64,000 nt of DNA from Sebastes aleutianus (lineage: Eukaryota; Chordata; Actinopteri; Perciformes; Sebastidae). The notes under the pieces are model-generated. The model was given only the letters and a program-made list of their open reading frames with translations, searched no databases and had not been told where the DNA came from. This document shows, piece by piece, positions 1 to 55,416 of this stretch (position 1 is the first letter of the stretch; every line of letters begins with the position of its first letter). The translations under genes were made by a program, and so were the position numbers. The stretch lies in the NCBI GenBank assembly GCA_916700875.1, contig CAKAKS010000068.1, positions 31,242,028 to 31,306,027 on the forward strand, given 5' to 3'.

Positions 1-74
1 TTGGCCTGTGTGGTTCTGGGCCAGAGATGTGTTTACTGATGGAGAGCCTTGTTCTTCTTTCTCTTTCTGTGCAG

Positions 75-44157
<44,083 letters not shown>

Positions 44158-46260
44158 TAGATTTGTGAGAGAGAGAAAGAGAGGTAGGATGAAAAGAACG
44201 AGGACTAAGCTCCATAGCAAAGAATTAAAAAAAAAAGTAGGGTTCAATGTTTTTCCGCTTTGAGTTTCAAAGTTTCCTTTTTTGTCCCTAGCTGCCCTCA
44301 TTCTCACTTTCTCCCGCTTGTCATTTCTCTTCAATTTTTGATCCTTCAGTTTATTGGCTTGAGCTCTGAGATCAGACGAAATCCGTCAGAATCAATTCCT
44401 TTGCACTCATTTTCTAGACATTCCCCTTCACATTCACTTTAGGTGCTTTCCTTGCTTCCTATACTGTATGTACATAGATCTTTGATACTTCCCTCGTTTT
44501 TTTGAAGGGGTCATTATTATAAATGTCAATGGCTTTTGATCTTTGATTCATCTGGCAGCACTTGGGAAGGTTGACACTGTTAACGTGGAACCTAGGACTG
44601 GTTTCATCATCAGCTGACATATTTTTCAATAATCCAGGTTCTAGTTAGGCAGCCGTACAGCTCAGGACATGATTAGCATATAGGGAGCTCTTCTCCTCAT
44701 GTCACCTCCCAGAAACCTTTTCCTCCTACTCATTAGGACAGTGGTTGTATTTACTCGATGGTGAGAGACTCGAGCAGTGAGAGAAAGGCATCAAGGCTGC
44801 GTCTCCACTGGGAGAGTCATGCTTCTTATTGCTCTCTTTGTGACAGATAGTTCTGCAATAGAGAGGTGAAGTCCCGCCCCTTCCGGTGGACCCCATTGGA
44901 CCTTACTTTGGAAAAAATATCCTCATCCTGTTGGAATTGCGCCATGAATCACACATATGATGTTTGTCAATTTAAAACATAATTGTGCACGTCAAGAAAA
45001 TCGCAGTTTGTCATAGTATCATGTAGTTTTGTGTGAAACCGCTGTGAACTACATCTCTCATCTCGTACAATATACCTTGTCTTACTTGATGTGTTTTATC
45101 CAGCAACTCTTGGTCTTTTTATCATCCTGGAAGCGAAGAAGGAACAAGACCCGTTGCTCCTGTGAGTTCATCCGAGTACGAAACACACACAGGCATCGTA
45201 GCTTCAGAGAGAGAGACGTCACTTACGCAATATTTGGGTGTGTAGTCTTTCTATTTACGTATTTTCACAGACTTATACTTCAGCAGTTTTACAACAAAGT
45301 GCGGCTTTCTCAACTTGCAAAATGATGTTTTAAATTGACCAACATCATATGTGTGATTCATGGAGCAATTCAAACGGAATGAAAACAAATATTTGTTTCT
45401 TGCCGTTGACTACCGTTAATATTTTTTCAGTTTTCACCGGAAGGGGTCGGACTTTGCCTCACATCATAATATAGTTGAGTTATTTCAATAACTTGATATC
45501 AAAAATATGATAACATGTTAGGTATAGCGTTTACTAGTTATGCAGTATTTGAAAATGGATGATGTAGTAAAAAAAAAATGTTACTGACATTAAATCTTGC
45601 GTTTTGCTAGCGATATGCTAATCAAGATTTCGTGAAACTCTTCAGTGATTTGGGGCCAATGACATAGCTGGATAGCTAGCTAGTCTTTTTGTTAAACATA
45701 CTGTCAAATTATATTTACTGTTTTTCAGCTGTGCGCAATGTTACTGACATTGAATCTCGCTAGCATAACGTTCTGGCTCCTAGAGATAGCTCCCGTTGCC
45801 AATTGTATCTATGGTCCGTCCTATGTACTGGAGCAGTAAACAACGTTTCCCATCGCATAAGAACCTTATGGGATGGTAATGATTGTTCCAGGTATTAGCA
45901 AACCCTCAGGGTTACCAGGGAACCACATTTTTGCAAGCGATGATATTATAAGCCGGAAAATGCACTTCGAGGTGTCATCCACTTTGGATTTGCATCATCC
46001 ATTAATTCCTAATAATGGACACCTCGTCGGGCATTATCCCTTACATGTCTCTCAGCTCTTAGTTAAAAAACACTGGTCACAAAGATGAATAAACTGCTGA
46101 TGTACAACACATTTTAAGAATGAATCCAACTCCTAAAGATCTACATTCAGCCACCACCGAGGATCAGGTATGAGGAGAAGCATCACGGGTGGTGATGTAG
46201 CTTCATATCAGTCTAACTCGTCTACGCCTCCTCGAGTCCAGCGTGCCAGAATAAAGCCTT
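44158..46260 (+). other. Presumed TYW1 3' UTR and downstream flank
   Basis: The UTR end cannot be fixed by eye. Candidate polyadenylation signals after the stop are ATTAAA near 44226, AATAAA near 46087 and AATAAA near 46249. The inverted-end element at 44863-45460 lies between the first and the others. Confidence 0.4.
44863..45460 (+). mobile_element. DNA element with long inverted ends (CAATTCAAACGG family), copy 2
   Basis: The left end GAGGTGAAGTCCCGCCCC and CCTTCCGGTG is the inverted match of the right end CACCGGAAGGGGTCGGAC and TTTGCCTC. The inner left GGAATTGCGCCATGAATCAC pairs with the inner right GTGATTCATGGAGCAATTC. It is more complete at its ends than copy 1 (27820-28438). Confidence 0.8.
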
Positions 46261-47114
46261 TACTGATGTTTTGGTAAATCCAGATGTAAAATTCATTTTA
46301 ATTTCTTTTTTATTTGAATGTAAATCCAGATGTGAACGTTTAAGTCCGTTTAGATTTGTCTTGACTCCCTGTTGGGAGAAACAGCAGGTGTGGGGATATA
46401 TCACTATAATAAATGTATGTGGAATAATCTGCTTTGTCATTTGTGAATTTCATATGCAGCACGCACACACACACAGTGGTGTATTAAGGCACACGGGGTC
46501 ATACTGTATTTCTGGAAGAAATCGTATTGTCTTTTTTTTTTCTGGCAACAAAGTGGGAAGTTGACATTTTAAGACTACAGTAATTGTGGTGAAAGCTTTC
46601 TGGGCTGCACTTAGAGGCCGACAGAAGAGCTCTAATTGAACACGGATGGGGGCAGAGGTGGAGTTCAAAAGTGATGCAACAGTACGGTAACTCCCATTAA
46701 TTATTTTTAAAGTTTACTCAACTGTTGTAGTCTAGGAATATGAAACTGTGGTAAGTTAACAGTATTGGTGAATGAGACACATTCTTTTTTGTTTTGTTTT
46801 TTGCACTTTAGAATTACAAATCCTATAGAATAGTTGTCGTAATAGAGAGTATTGTATTATCGGATTTTAACATTAATATGATAGTGTTATTTCATACTGT
46901 GATTACAACGCTAAGACATTTTATTATCAAATCCCCAAATCTTCTCTTTCTCTCCCCAATGTTTTTTTTTTTTTGTCCAAACTGTAGCTGATTGCCTCCC
47001 CTTGAAATCTTCGTAAGCTTGACCTTTGCTTAGGTTTTTTCTGCATCACAAAGTCAGATGGCGCAAACAGCCAGGTGCAGAGCTGTGGAGGCGTGAACAT
47101 ATCACGTCTACACC

Positions 47115-47390
47115 ACCGTAGTTCTTCGACATGCTTGTGAAACTGCGGTAACGTGAGCCGCAGTGTGCAAAACCGAGGTACCGCGAGAGTCTGACTTCCG
47201 TTGCTCCTAAAGTATTATTGTGTTATATGGTAAAGATGTCCTCTGAGCGAGGCGAACGGCATCACCACGGTTTTGCACTCGACGGCTCACGTTACCGCAG
47301 TCTTGGAAAGGGTGGAGTGAGCAGAGGAGTACTCAGTTGGTCGCAATCTGCAACCACAGCACTAGATGCTACCAACTCCTACACACTCTA
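47115..47390 (+). mobile_element. CAGTGTGTA-ended DNA element, copy D, 5'-truncated
   Basis: CACCGTAGTTCTTCGACATG, CTGACTTCCGTTGCTCCTAA and CAGTTGGTCGCAATCTGCAA, ending CCTACACACTCT. It corresponds to the right half of copy A and ends directly upstream of the duplicated 149-bp segment at 47408. Confidence 0.72.
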
Positions 47391-47407
47391 CCTTTAAAGA
47401 CAGCAGA

Positions 47408-47556
47408 ACCAACTTCATGTTCCACTCTGATGAAGGTGTTTTTGGTGAAGATGTTGTGCGACTTCACTTCCATCACTGCACAGACAAGCTAGACAACAAG
47501 ATTGTCTAGTTTTCTGCACAAAATTAGCAATAGTCTTTTGTTTCGGACGTTTTTCA
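47408..47556 (+). repeat. 149-bp flanking repeat, left copy
   Basis: Identical to 50688-50836 except one base (T at 47441, G at 50721), offset exactly 3,280 bp. It contains a 33-codon open stretch from NFMFHSDEGV through RLHFHHCTDKLDNKIV to a TAG. Identity ends soon after the T-rich array begins. I do not recognise the peptide. Confidence 0.93.
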
Positions 47557-50500
47557 GACTTTTTTTTCGGACATTTTTTCTGATCTTTTTTTTTCAGACT
47601 TTTTTATCCAACATTTTTCACATTTTTTTTTTCAGGCTTTTTTTCGGACATTTTTCAGACTTTTTTTCACATTTTTTTTTTCAGACTTTTTTGTCTGACA
47701 TTTTTCAGATCTTTTGTTTCGGACATTTTTCAGACTTTTTTTTTTCAGACATTTTTTCAGATCTTTTTTTCAGACTTTTTTGTCCGACATTTTTCAGATC
47801 TTTTTTTGTAGACTTTTTTGTCCGACATTTTTCAGATCTTTTTTTTCGGACATTTTTTTTTTCAGACTTTTTTATCCGAAATTTTTCAGATCTTTTGTTT
47901 CAGACATTTTTCAGACTTTTTTTTCCAGACATTTTTTCACATTTTTTTTTTTTGACTTTTTTGTCCAACATTTTCAGATCTTTTGTTTCGGAATTTTTTC
48001 AGACTTTTTTTTCGGAAATTTTTTTCAGATCATTTTTCAGACTTTTTGTCCTACATTTTTCAGATCTTTTTTTTCGGACATTTTTTCACATTTTTTTTTC
48101 ACATTTTTTTTTTCAGACTTTTTTGTCCGACATTTTTCAGATCTTTTGTTTCGGACATTTTTCAGACTTTTTTTTCCAGACATTTTTTCAGATCTTTTTT
48201 TTTTTTACTTTTTTGTCCAACATTTTCAGATCTTTTGTTTCGGAATTTTTTTCAGATTTTTTTTTTCAGACTTTTTTATACGACATTTTTCAGATCTTTT
48301 TTTTCAGACATTTTTCAGATTTTTTTTCACTTTTTCTTTTTCAGACTTTTTTTTCACATTTTTCAGATCTTTTGTTTCGGAAATTTTCCAGATTTTTTTT
48401 CAGACATTTTTTAAGATTTTTTTTTTTTTTACTTTTTTGTCCAACATTTTCAGATCTTTTGTTTCGGAAATTTTTCAGACTTTTTTTTCGGAATATTTTT
48501 TCACATTTTTTTTTCAGACTTTTTTGTCCAACATTTTTCAGATCTTTTTTTTCGGACATTTTTTCACATTTTTTTTTTCAGACTTTTTTATCTGATATTT
48601 TTCAGATCTTTTTTTTCAGACTTTTTTTCACATTTTTTTTTTCAGACTTTTTTGTCCGACATTTTTCAGATCTTTTGTTTCGGACATTTTTTCACATTTT
48701 TTTTTTCAGACTTTTTTATCTGATATTTTTCAGATCTTTTTTTTCGGAAATTTTTTTCAGATCATTTTTCAGACTTTTTTTGTCAGATCTTTTTTTCACA
48801 TTTTTCAGATCTTTTGTTTCGGAAATTTTCCAGACTTTTTTTTCCAGACATTTTTTCAGATCTTTTTTTTTTTTACTTTTTTTTCCAACATTTTCAGATC
48901 TTTTGTTTCGGAAATTTTTCAGACTTTTTTTTTGGAAATCTTTTTCAGATCATTTTTCAGACTTTTTTTGTCCGACATTTTTCAGATCTTTTTTTTCGGA
49001 CATTTTTTCAGATTTCTTTTTTCAGACTTTTTTATCTGACATTTTTCAGATCTTTTTTTTCAGACATTTTTTCACATTTTTTTTCACATTTTTTTTTCAG
49101 ATCTTTTTTTCACATTTTTCAGATCTTTTGTTTCGGAAATTTTCCAGACTTTTTTTTCCGGACATTTTTTCAGATCTTTTTTTTTTTTACTTTTTTGTCC
49201 AACATTTTCAGATCTTTTGTTTCGGAAATTTTTCAGACTTTTTTTTCGGAATATTTTTTCACATTTTTTTTTCAGACTTTTTTGTCCAACATTTTTCAGA
49301 TCTTTTTTTTCGGACATTTTTTCACTTTTTTTCACATTTTTTTTTTCAGACTTTTTTTCACATTTTTTTTTCAGACTTTTTTGTCCAACATTTTTCAGAT
49401 CTTTTGTTTCGGACATTTTTTCAGATTTTTTTTTTCAGACTTTTTTATCTGACATTTTTCAGACTTTTTTTTCGGAAATTTTTTTCAGATCATTTTTCAG
49501 ACTTTTTTTGTCCGACATTTTTCAGATCTTTTTTTTCGGACATTTTTTCAGATTTTTTTTTTCAGACTTTTTTATCTGACATTTTTCAGATCTTTTTTTT
49601 CAGACATTTTTTCAGATTTTTTTTCACATTTTTTTTTCAGATCTTTTTTTCACATTTTTCAGATCTTTTGTTTCGGAAATTTTCCAGACTTTTTTTTCCA
49701 GACATTTTTTCAGATCTTTTTTTTTTTTACTTTTTTGTCCAACATTTTCAGATCTTTTGTTTCGGAAATTTTTCAGACTTTTTTTTTGGAAATCTTTTTC
49801 AGATCATTTTTCAGACTTTTTTTGTCCGACATTTTTCAAATCTTTTTTTTCGGACATTTTTTCAGATTTTTTTTTTCAGACTTTTTTATCCGATATTTTT
49901 CAGATCTTTTTTTTCAGATTTTTTTTCAGATTTTTTTTTTCAGACTTTTTTTCACATTTTTCAGATCTTTTGTTTCGGAAAATTTCCAGACTTTTTTTTC
50001 GGAATATTTTTTCACATTTTTTTTTCAGACTTTTTTGTCCAACATTTTTCAGATCTTTTTTTTCGGACATTTTTTCAGACTTTTTTTCACATTTTTTTTT
50101 GTCAGACTTTTTTTCACTTTTTTTTTCAGACTTTTTTGTCCGACATTTTTCAGATCTTTTGTTTCGGACATTTTTTCAGATTTTTTTTTTCAGACTTTTT
50201 TATCTGACATTTTTCAGACTTTTTTTTCGGAAATTTTTTTCAGATCATTTTTCAGACTTTTTTTGTCCGACATTTTTCAGATCTTTTTTTTCCAGACTTT
50301 TTTTCACATTTTTCAGATCTTTTGTTTCGGACATTTTTCAGACTTTTTTTTCGGAAATTTTTTCAGATCATTTTTCTGACTTTTTTTGTCTGACATTTTT
50401 CAGATCTTTTTTTTCGGACATTTTTTCAGATCTTTTTTTTCAGACTTTTTTTTCAGACTTTTTTTCAGATCTTTTTTTTCAGGCTTTTTTATCCGACATT

Positions 50501-50665
50501 TTTCAGATCTTTTGTTTCGGAAATTTTTCAGACTTTTTTTTCGGACATTTTTTTCAGATCATTTTTTTGAGATTTTTTGTCTGACATTTTTCAGATCTTT
50601 TGTTGCAGACATTTTTCAGACTTTTTTTTCAGATCTTTTTTTTCAGACTTTTTGTCCTACATTTA
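47536..50665 (+). repeat. T-rich satellite array, ~3.1 kb, ~49-bp basic unit
   Basis: The unit is roughly CAGACTTTTTTGTCCGACAT, TTTTCAGATC, TTTTGTTTCGGACATTTTT, with frequent half-unit deletions and CAGACTTTTTTTTC / TTTTCACATTTT variants. Longer blocks recur: for example TTTGGAAATCTTTTTCAG occurs at 48931 and again at 49785, 854 bp apart, with similar surroundings. It gives very long open frames in several + frames (over 900 codons in one), because the unit lacks TAA/TAG/TGA. The product would be monotonous Phe/Ser/Asp/Arg and is not a credible protein. Confidence 0.95.
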
Positions 50666-50687
50666 GCATCTTTGTGTGACTTGTATG

Positions 50688-50836
50688 ACCAACTTCATGT
50701 TCCACTCTGATGAAGGTGTTGTTGGTGAAGATGTTGTGCGACTTCACTTCCATCACTGCACAGACAAGCTAGACAACAAGATTGTCTAGTTTTCTGCACA
50801 AAATTAGCAATAGTCTTTTGTTTCGGACGTTTTTCA
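50688..50836 (+). repeat. 149-bp flanking repeat, right copy
   Basis: 148 of 149 positions match 47408-47556. Here it is followed by a much shorter array, showing a duplicated unit of the form leader plus array plus tail. Confidence 0.93.
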
Positions 50837-50990
50837 TATCTTTTTTTTCGGACATTTTTTCAGATCTTTTTTTTCGGACATTTTTTCAGATCTTTTTTTT
50901 CAGACTTTTTTATCCGACATTTTTCAGATCTTTTTGTTTCGGACATTTTTCTCTTACTCTTGTTCTTTTTGTACTTTGTGTGACAAATAA
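50837..50990 (+). repeat. Short second T-rich array and tail
   Basis: Three or so CAGATC-TTTTTTTTCGGACATT units, then ACTTTGTGTGACAAATAAAC. The TTTGTGTGAC string also ends the first array at 50670-50680, so both arrays share a right-hand tail. AATAAA occurs at about 50985. Confidence 0.85.
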
Positions 50991-53174
50991 ACAGTAATAC
51001 CAGAGAGACAAAAATCTAAAAATACCAGCATCTTCTGTGCAACAAGAAGCAATGGCTTAATTATACGTAATTTTTTAATTAACAGCCATCAAACAGAAGT
51101 AGTAATCTGTAAAACCTCAGCATGGATGCACTGCAGATACACACTGTCCCTCATTTTCTTAAATTGGCATAACTGAGTTTTCAGTGATGTGAGATTACAC
51201 AAAGCACAAGAGAGAAGACACTCCTCAGCGGATAAACTGTAGATGATTGAGGTCGCCGGGTGTGAAGTCATGTAACTATAAATATGTAACAGGGAGGGCG
51301 CTGCTTTAATCATCTGTAAACAAGGCAGCAGGGACAGTTGATGAGTAAAACACTCTGATCCTGCAACTGCCATGTCAGAAACAACAAAAGGGCAAACCCT
51401 CCTTGAATACATAAAGGTTGAAGGAGATTGACTCTGCTAGTTTACACACAGGTGTTCCCACGTCTTCCCAGCTTGTAGTGAGATAAATGACAAGAGTAGG
51501 TTGCATGTCTCAGGAGAGAAAACCTGCCTGGAGATGGGGAAAAGGCCCTGGGGCATGATGGGTAAATGGCTCCAGTGCCCCAGGGAACACTGGGTAACAG
51601 GTTGCAGAGGTGCTTGTACATCCTATGCCAGTATATATATACAGTATATATATTTTTTAATCGCAACAAATTTATTAGGTCTGTTGTCTCCTCAGATGTT
51701 GAGGTCTTATTTCAATACATGAGTCCATTTTTAGACGGTATTGTGTAGCGATCACCGAATTGTGGTTGTCATTATGTCAATGGACAGACACTCTCATATT
51801 ATATGTATATATATATATATAGGAATATATATCCCTGTAGCCGAGGCCACTGAGGTTAGAGAAACAAGGCTGCGGACACATTCACACTCAGCGAATTTTC
51901 TTGGATTAAGTTTAGCCACTAAAGAAATATACAGTAATGAATTGTTCTAATAATGTCTCTACATGTGGTGTGAAAGTGTGTATCACTTGCTCAACATGTG
52001 ACTATATTGAGAACATGAGTAGATGTATTATGAGTATTTATTCCAAAGCTGGTTTGATGTCTTGCATTTAAGAATATTGTCTGCAACAGCCCGTCCCTTC
52101 AGGCCTCCCTCCAAAGCCACTCCCCCCAAAATGATCATAATGAACGTAAACAACGAACATAGCCACTGTTAGTATTCACAGCTTTTGTTTTGAAGAACAC
52201 TACCAACCTTAGCTTTAATGTCAGACACTGTATTAGGAGAGTACACATAGCACAACACAACTAACAGATAACCCTTTGTCTGCTGTAGTGTCTTTTAGGT
52301 GTTTAGGGAAGGGTGAAGTGTTGATCGCATGAGGAACATAACAAATCATTTTTAAATATGCATAGTGAAATAATGAAACTAAGTGTGTAGGATTCAAAGT
52401 GATCACAGTCCCTCGACTCTGACATCTACACTCTTGTATCTTTTCAATGTTTGGTTTGCTTATTTAACCGGTGCACTCAGTTAAAGTCACTCTGAGTGCC
52501 TTAGCTAAATAACTCAAATATATGAATTATGAATGGACTCAATGGTGCTTTTTATTATCAACTCGGCTCTATACGCCTCACTTGCACAATGACTGATAAA
52601 ATCATTTTATTACCATTCAGAAAATATGTAAATGTCTCTTTAACCTTGTCAAATAAAGCCTATAGTCTTTGAACTACACACAACAATACAAATCTAATTG
52701 AACATTAGAATAAAACATCCTCAGGGTCAGACAAATATAACACAGAGGAGAAAGATGAGCATCACATGTTCTTGACCTGACTCCATTCTCTCTTATACAG
52801 TATATCACTGTTACAGAATATGGCTTTATCATCCACATATTTTTCTGGGCGCACACCACAGTCCCCAGAAGTGTTAGATGAATTTTTCATAATGTGAATG
52901 CATGCAGTGATGATTTTTGAATGAGAAATTTGTTTTTATCGTCCTCCAGCAATCCTCCCATAACACCACAGAGACAAATAATTAATAATTGAGACCAACT
53001 GAAAGAGAAAAGATGACCGTAATTGTTTTTAACAGAGAGCGTGCACGCCTTGTGGGAGGGCTGAGAGAGAAACGGGAAGGGGAAGACATCACATTTTGTT
53101 GTCTTCTGTTAATTATTTTAGTAATTCTGTTCCTACAAGTATGTATCGCACAAACATTGCTGAAGGCAAGATTA

Positions 53175-53815
53175 TTTTTTTGGTAACACTTTACAATAAC
53201 GATCATTTATATATGGTGAATTGATAGTTAATTAGAATTTAGTTAATAGTTATTTTGATTCTGTTGACAAACCATGAAATTGTAATTAATAATGATTGAT
53301 AATTGTTAGTGATGCTATAATTTGTTATTTTAGCAGTTTATTGTTGCACGCATTATATAACATTTTATATACTACATTATCAGTATTTGCTATTGATTAT
53401 TATTAATGATTATTAAATGATTTGTAAACCTTTAAGACATTGTTTGTAAAACATCTATAAACATTGCATAGATAGATATTTATAACACTTTGTTAATGGT
53501 TAATAATTGGTTTGTAAACCATCTATAGATATTATTTGGATGGCTACTATAAAATTGCAAATGATGATTATAATACCTCGTTGAATTGTTAATAAATACT
53601 TATCTATAAATATCTATAAACATTATTTAGATAGATAGTTAAAACTTAATCAATGGTTATTATTTGGTTTCTGGTCCATCTATCTATGTAATGTTTATAA
53701 ATGTTTAACAAACGATTTCTTAAAGGTTTACAAATCATTCTGTAATCATTTACAAATACTTAATATAGTATATAAACTGTTATAATGTGTGCAACAATAA
53801 ACTGTTAAAAAATAC
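53175..53815. mobile_element. AT-rich foldback element with ~145-bp imperfect arms
   Basis: Arm 53331-53478 (AGCAGTTTATTGTTGCACGC, GATTTGTAAACCTTTAAGAC, AACATTGCATAGATAGAT) is the inverted counterpart of 53665-53807 (ATCTATCTATGTAATGTT, CTTAAAGGTTTACAAATC, GTGTGCAACAATAAACTG). It is preceded by TTGGTAACACTTTACAATAA, a motif found at the ends of a common teleost DNA repeat. Confidence 0.78.
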
Positions 53816-55377
53816 TGATCTCACACCTCAAGAGCTGGATCCTGAACCCTCTTAATAAGCATTTAGCTAAAACATATGTGAAGCTAGAACACACACTTGG
53901 CTGAGCCCAAACAACGACAGATGGAGACTTAAATGGCTTGAGTTCATCCAAAAATGCTTTGTACTGTCGTTCCTTCACGGAATTTGCTGAGGTGTAAAGT
54001 GCCATTTGAAAGCAATGACCCTATTTAAAGGAGATGTTTTTGACATCTAGAAAATGTAATGTGTTTATTTTGATTTAAGTCCAAAATACCTCTCTGGAGG
54101 CCTACAAAATAAGAGCAGAAAATGAGTTCTTCTTGCTATTGACAGGACATCCATTAAAAGTTGAACCACAACGTACGCCTATAATATTCTCACAGGTTGA
54201 TGGGTTTGCTGAGCCGAGGTCAGCTCGGTCGCTTGTCATTAGAGCAGCAGGGTGTCCACTGAGCCCTGATAGAGACTGTTGGAAATGTAGCTGGTGATGT
54301 TTTCCCTGCCTTTGTCCCTGAGGCTTTCTCATCCATTTTTTAAGCTGCTGCTGGATGTGTACAGGCTCAGAGTCAGCCTGAGATGGCGAGGCTGTGAAGA
54401 GTTTGTGTGCGAGTCCATGTATCACGCTGCCTGTCAGCTTCCCGCTCAGCTCTCGGACTCCAAGATGATTTGTATATTTATGAAGGTGATGTCTGCATGC
54501 GTGCCTGATCATAATGTGCCCATAACTCAACGTGAAAGTGATAATGGTTGTTGCACATGGCTGTGAGATGTGTCGGAGGATGTTATCAGAGTGTTCACAG
54601 ACTGTTCAGCCCCACCAGCAGCAGCTCAAAGCATTACTCCAATGTGTGTATGTGCTGTTTATCACTGTGTATTCATGTGCATCTGTATGTGTGTCCTGTT
54701 TGGACCAGATGTCCAGAGAGTCTGGGCTCCAAGCAGTCCGTCCACTCCTCAGCTCATCCGGTCGGTGTCCATCTGTAACCCAGCACCCCTCCGGGGGGCT
54801 GATGTGGGTCGTCTCCAGAACCTGCTCCTGGACGTTGTAAGCCAAGCCTTTGATAGGATCACTGGCCGGGTGCTAATTCAGTATTATTGTTTATGTATTC
54901 AGTGTTTTCTCATGTGTTCAGATGCTTGTGTGAATTTGTATCCGTCATCTAAAATGTCTGAATAGGGGTGACCTATAAACCAGACGAACTGCCCCTTTGC
55001 TCCTGTACGTTCACATATCCGCCTCTCTGTCTGTACATGAATGCATTCAGACGTGCAGGGATGAGCTTGTCGGCAAACCAACAGATTTGAGGGGAGCGGG
55101 AGCCAAATGTTAAGCTGCCTCTGCCAAAGAGGAAATTGCTGAAAGGGACATCAACGGCCCAAAACAATTAGAACACAATCGACGCCGTTGTCCAGTGGCA
55201 CATTGCACTTTATTGGTCATTGTTTTATTGGACACTACAAAATGTGGATATAGTGGATGTTGCACCCTGTTGTAGCTTTATATTCCATCTCCTATATTAT
55301 ATACTTATTTTTATATTATATTATATTATATCAATCCAAATCATATTTTCCTATACACTAATGTGGTAAATAATTGA

Positions 55378-55416
55378 TACAGTGCAATAAAAGCAATCCG
55401 CTTTTATTGCACTGTA
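55378..55416. other. Perfect hairpin, 17-bp arms, 5-nt loop, with AATAAA on both strands
   Basis: TACAGTGCAATAAAAGC (55378-55394), loop AATCC, then its exact complement GCTTTTATTGCACTGTA (55400-55416). Each strand contains one AATAAA hexamer in its 5' arm. Confidence 0.85.

Noticed and set aside
47408..50836. Interpretation of the two 149-bp repeats as LTRs of a retroelement
   Set aside because: They lack TG...CA termini, a primer-binding site, a polypurine tract and any gag/pol sequence; the interior is only satellite.
54606..54845. Minus-strand coding exon
   Set aside because: Open frame exists but lacks a canonical donor at its 3' edge and shows no known motif.
55378..55416. microRNA precursor
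   Set aside because: The stem is only 17 bp and the whole hairpin 39 nt, too short for a canonical pre-miRNA, and flanks do not extend the pairing.
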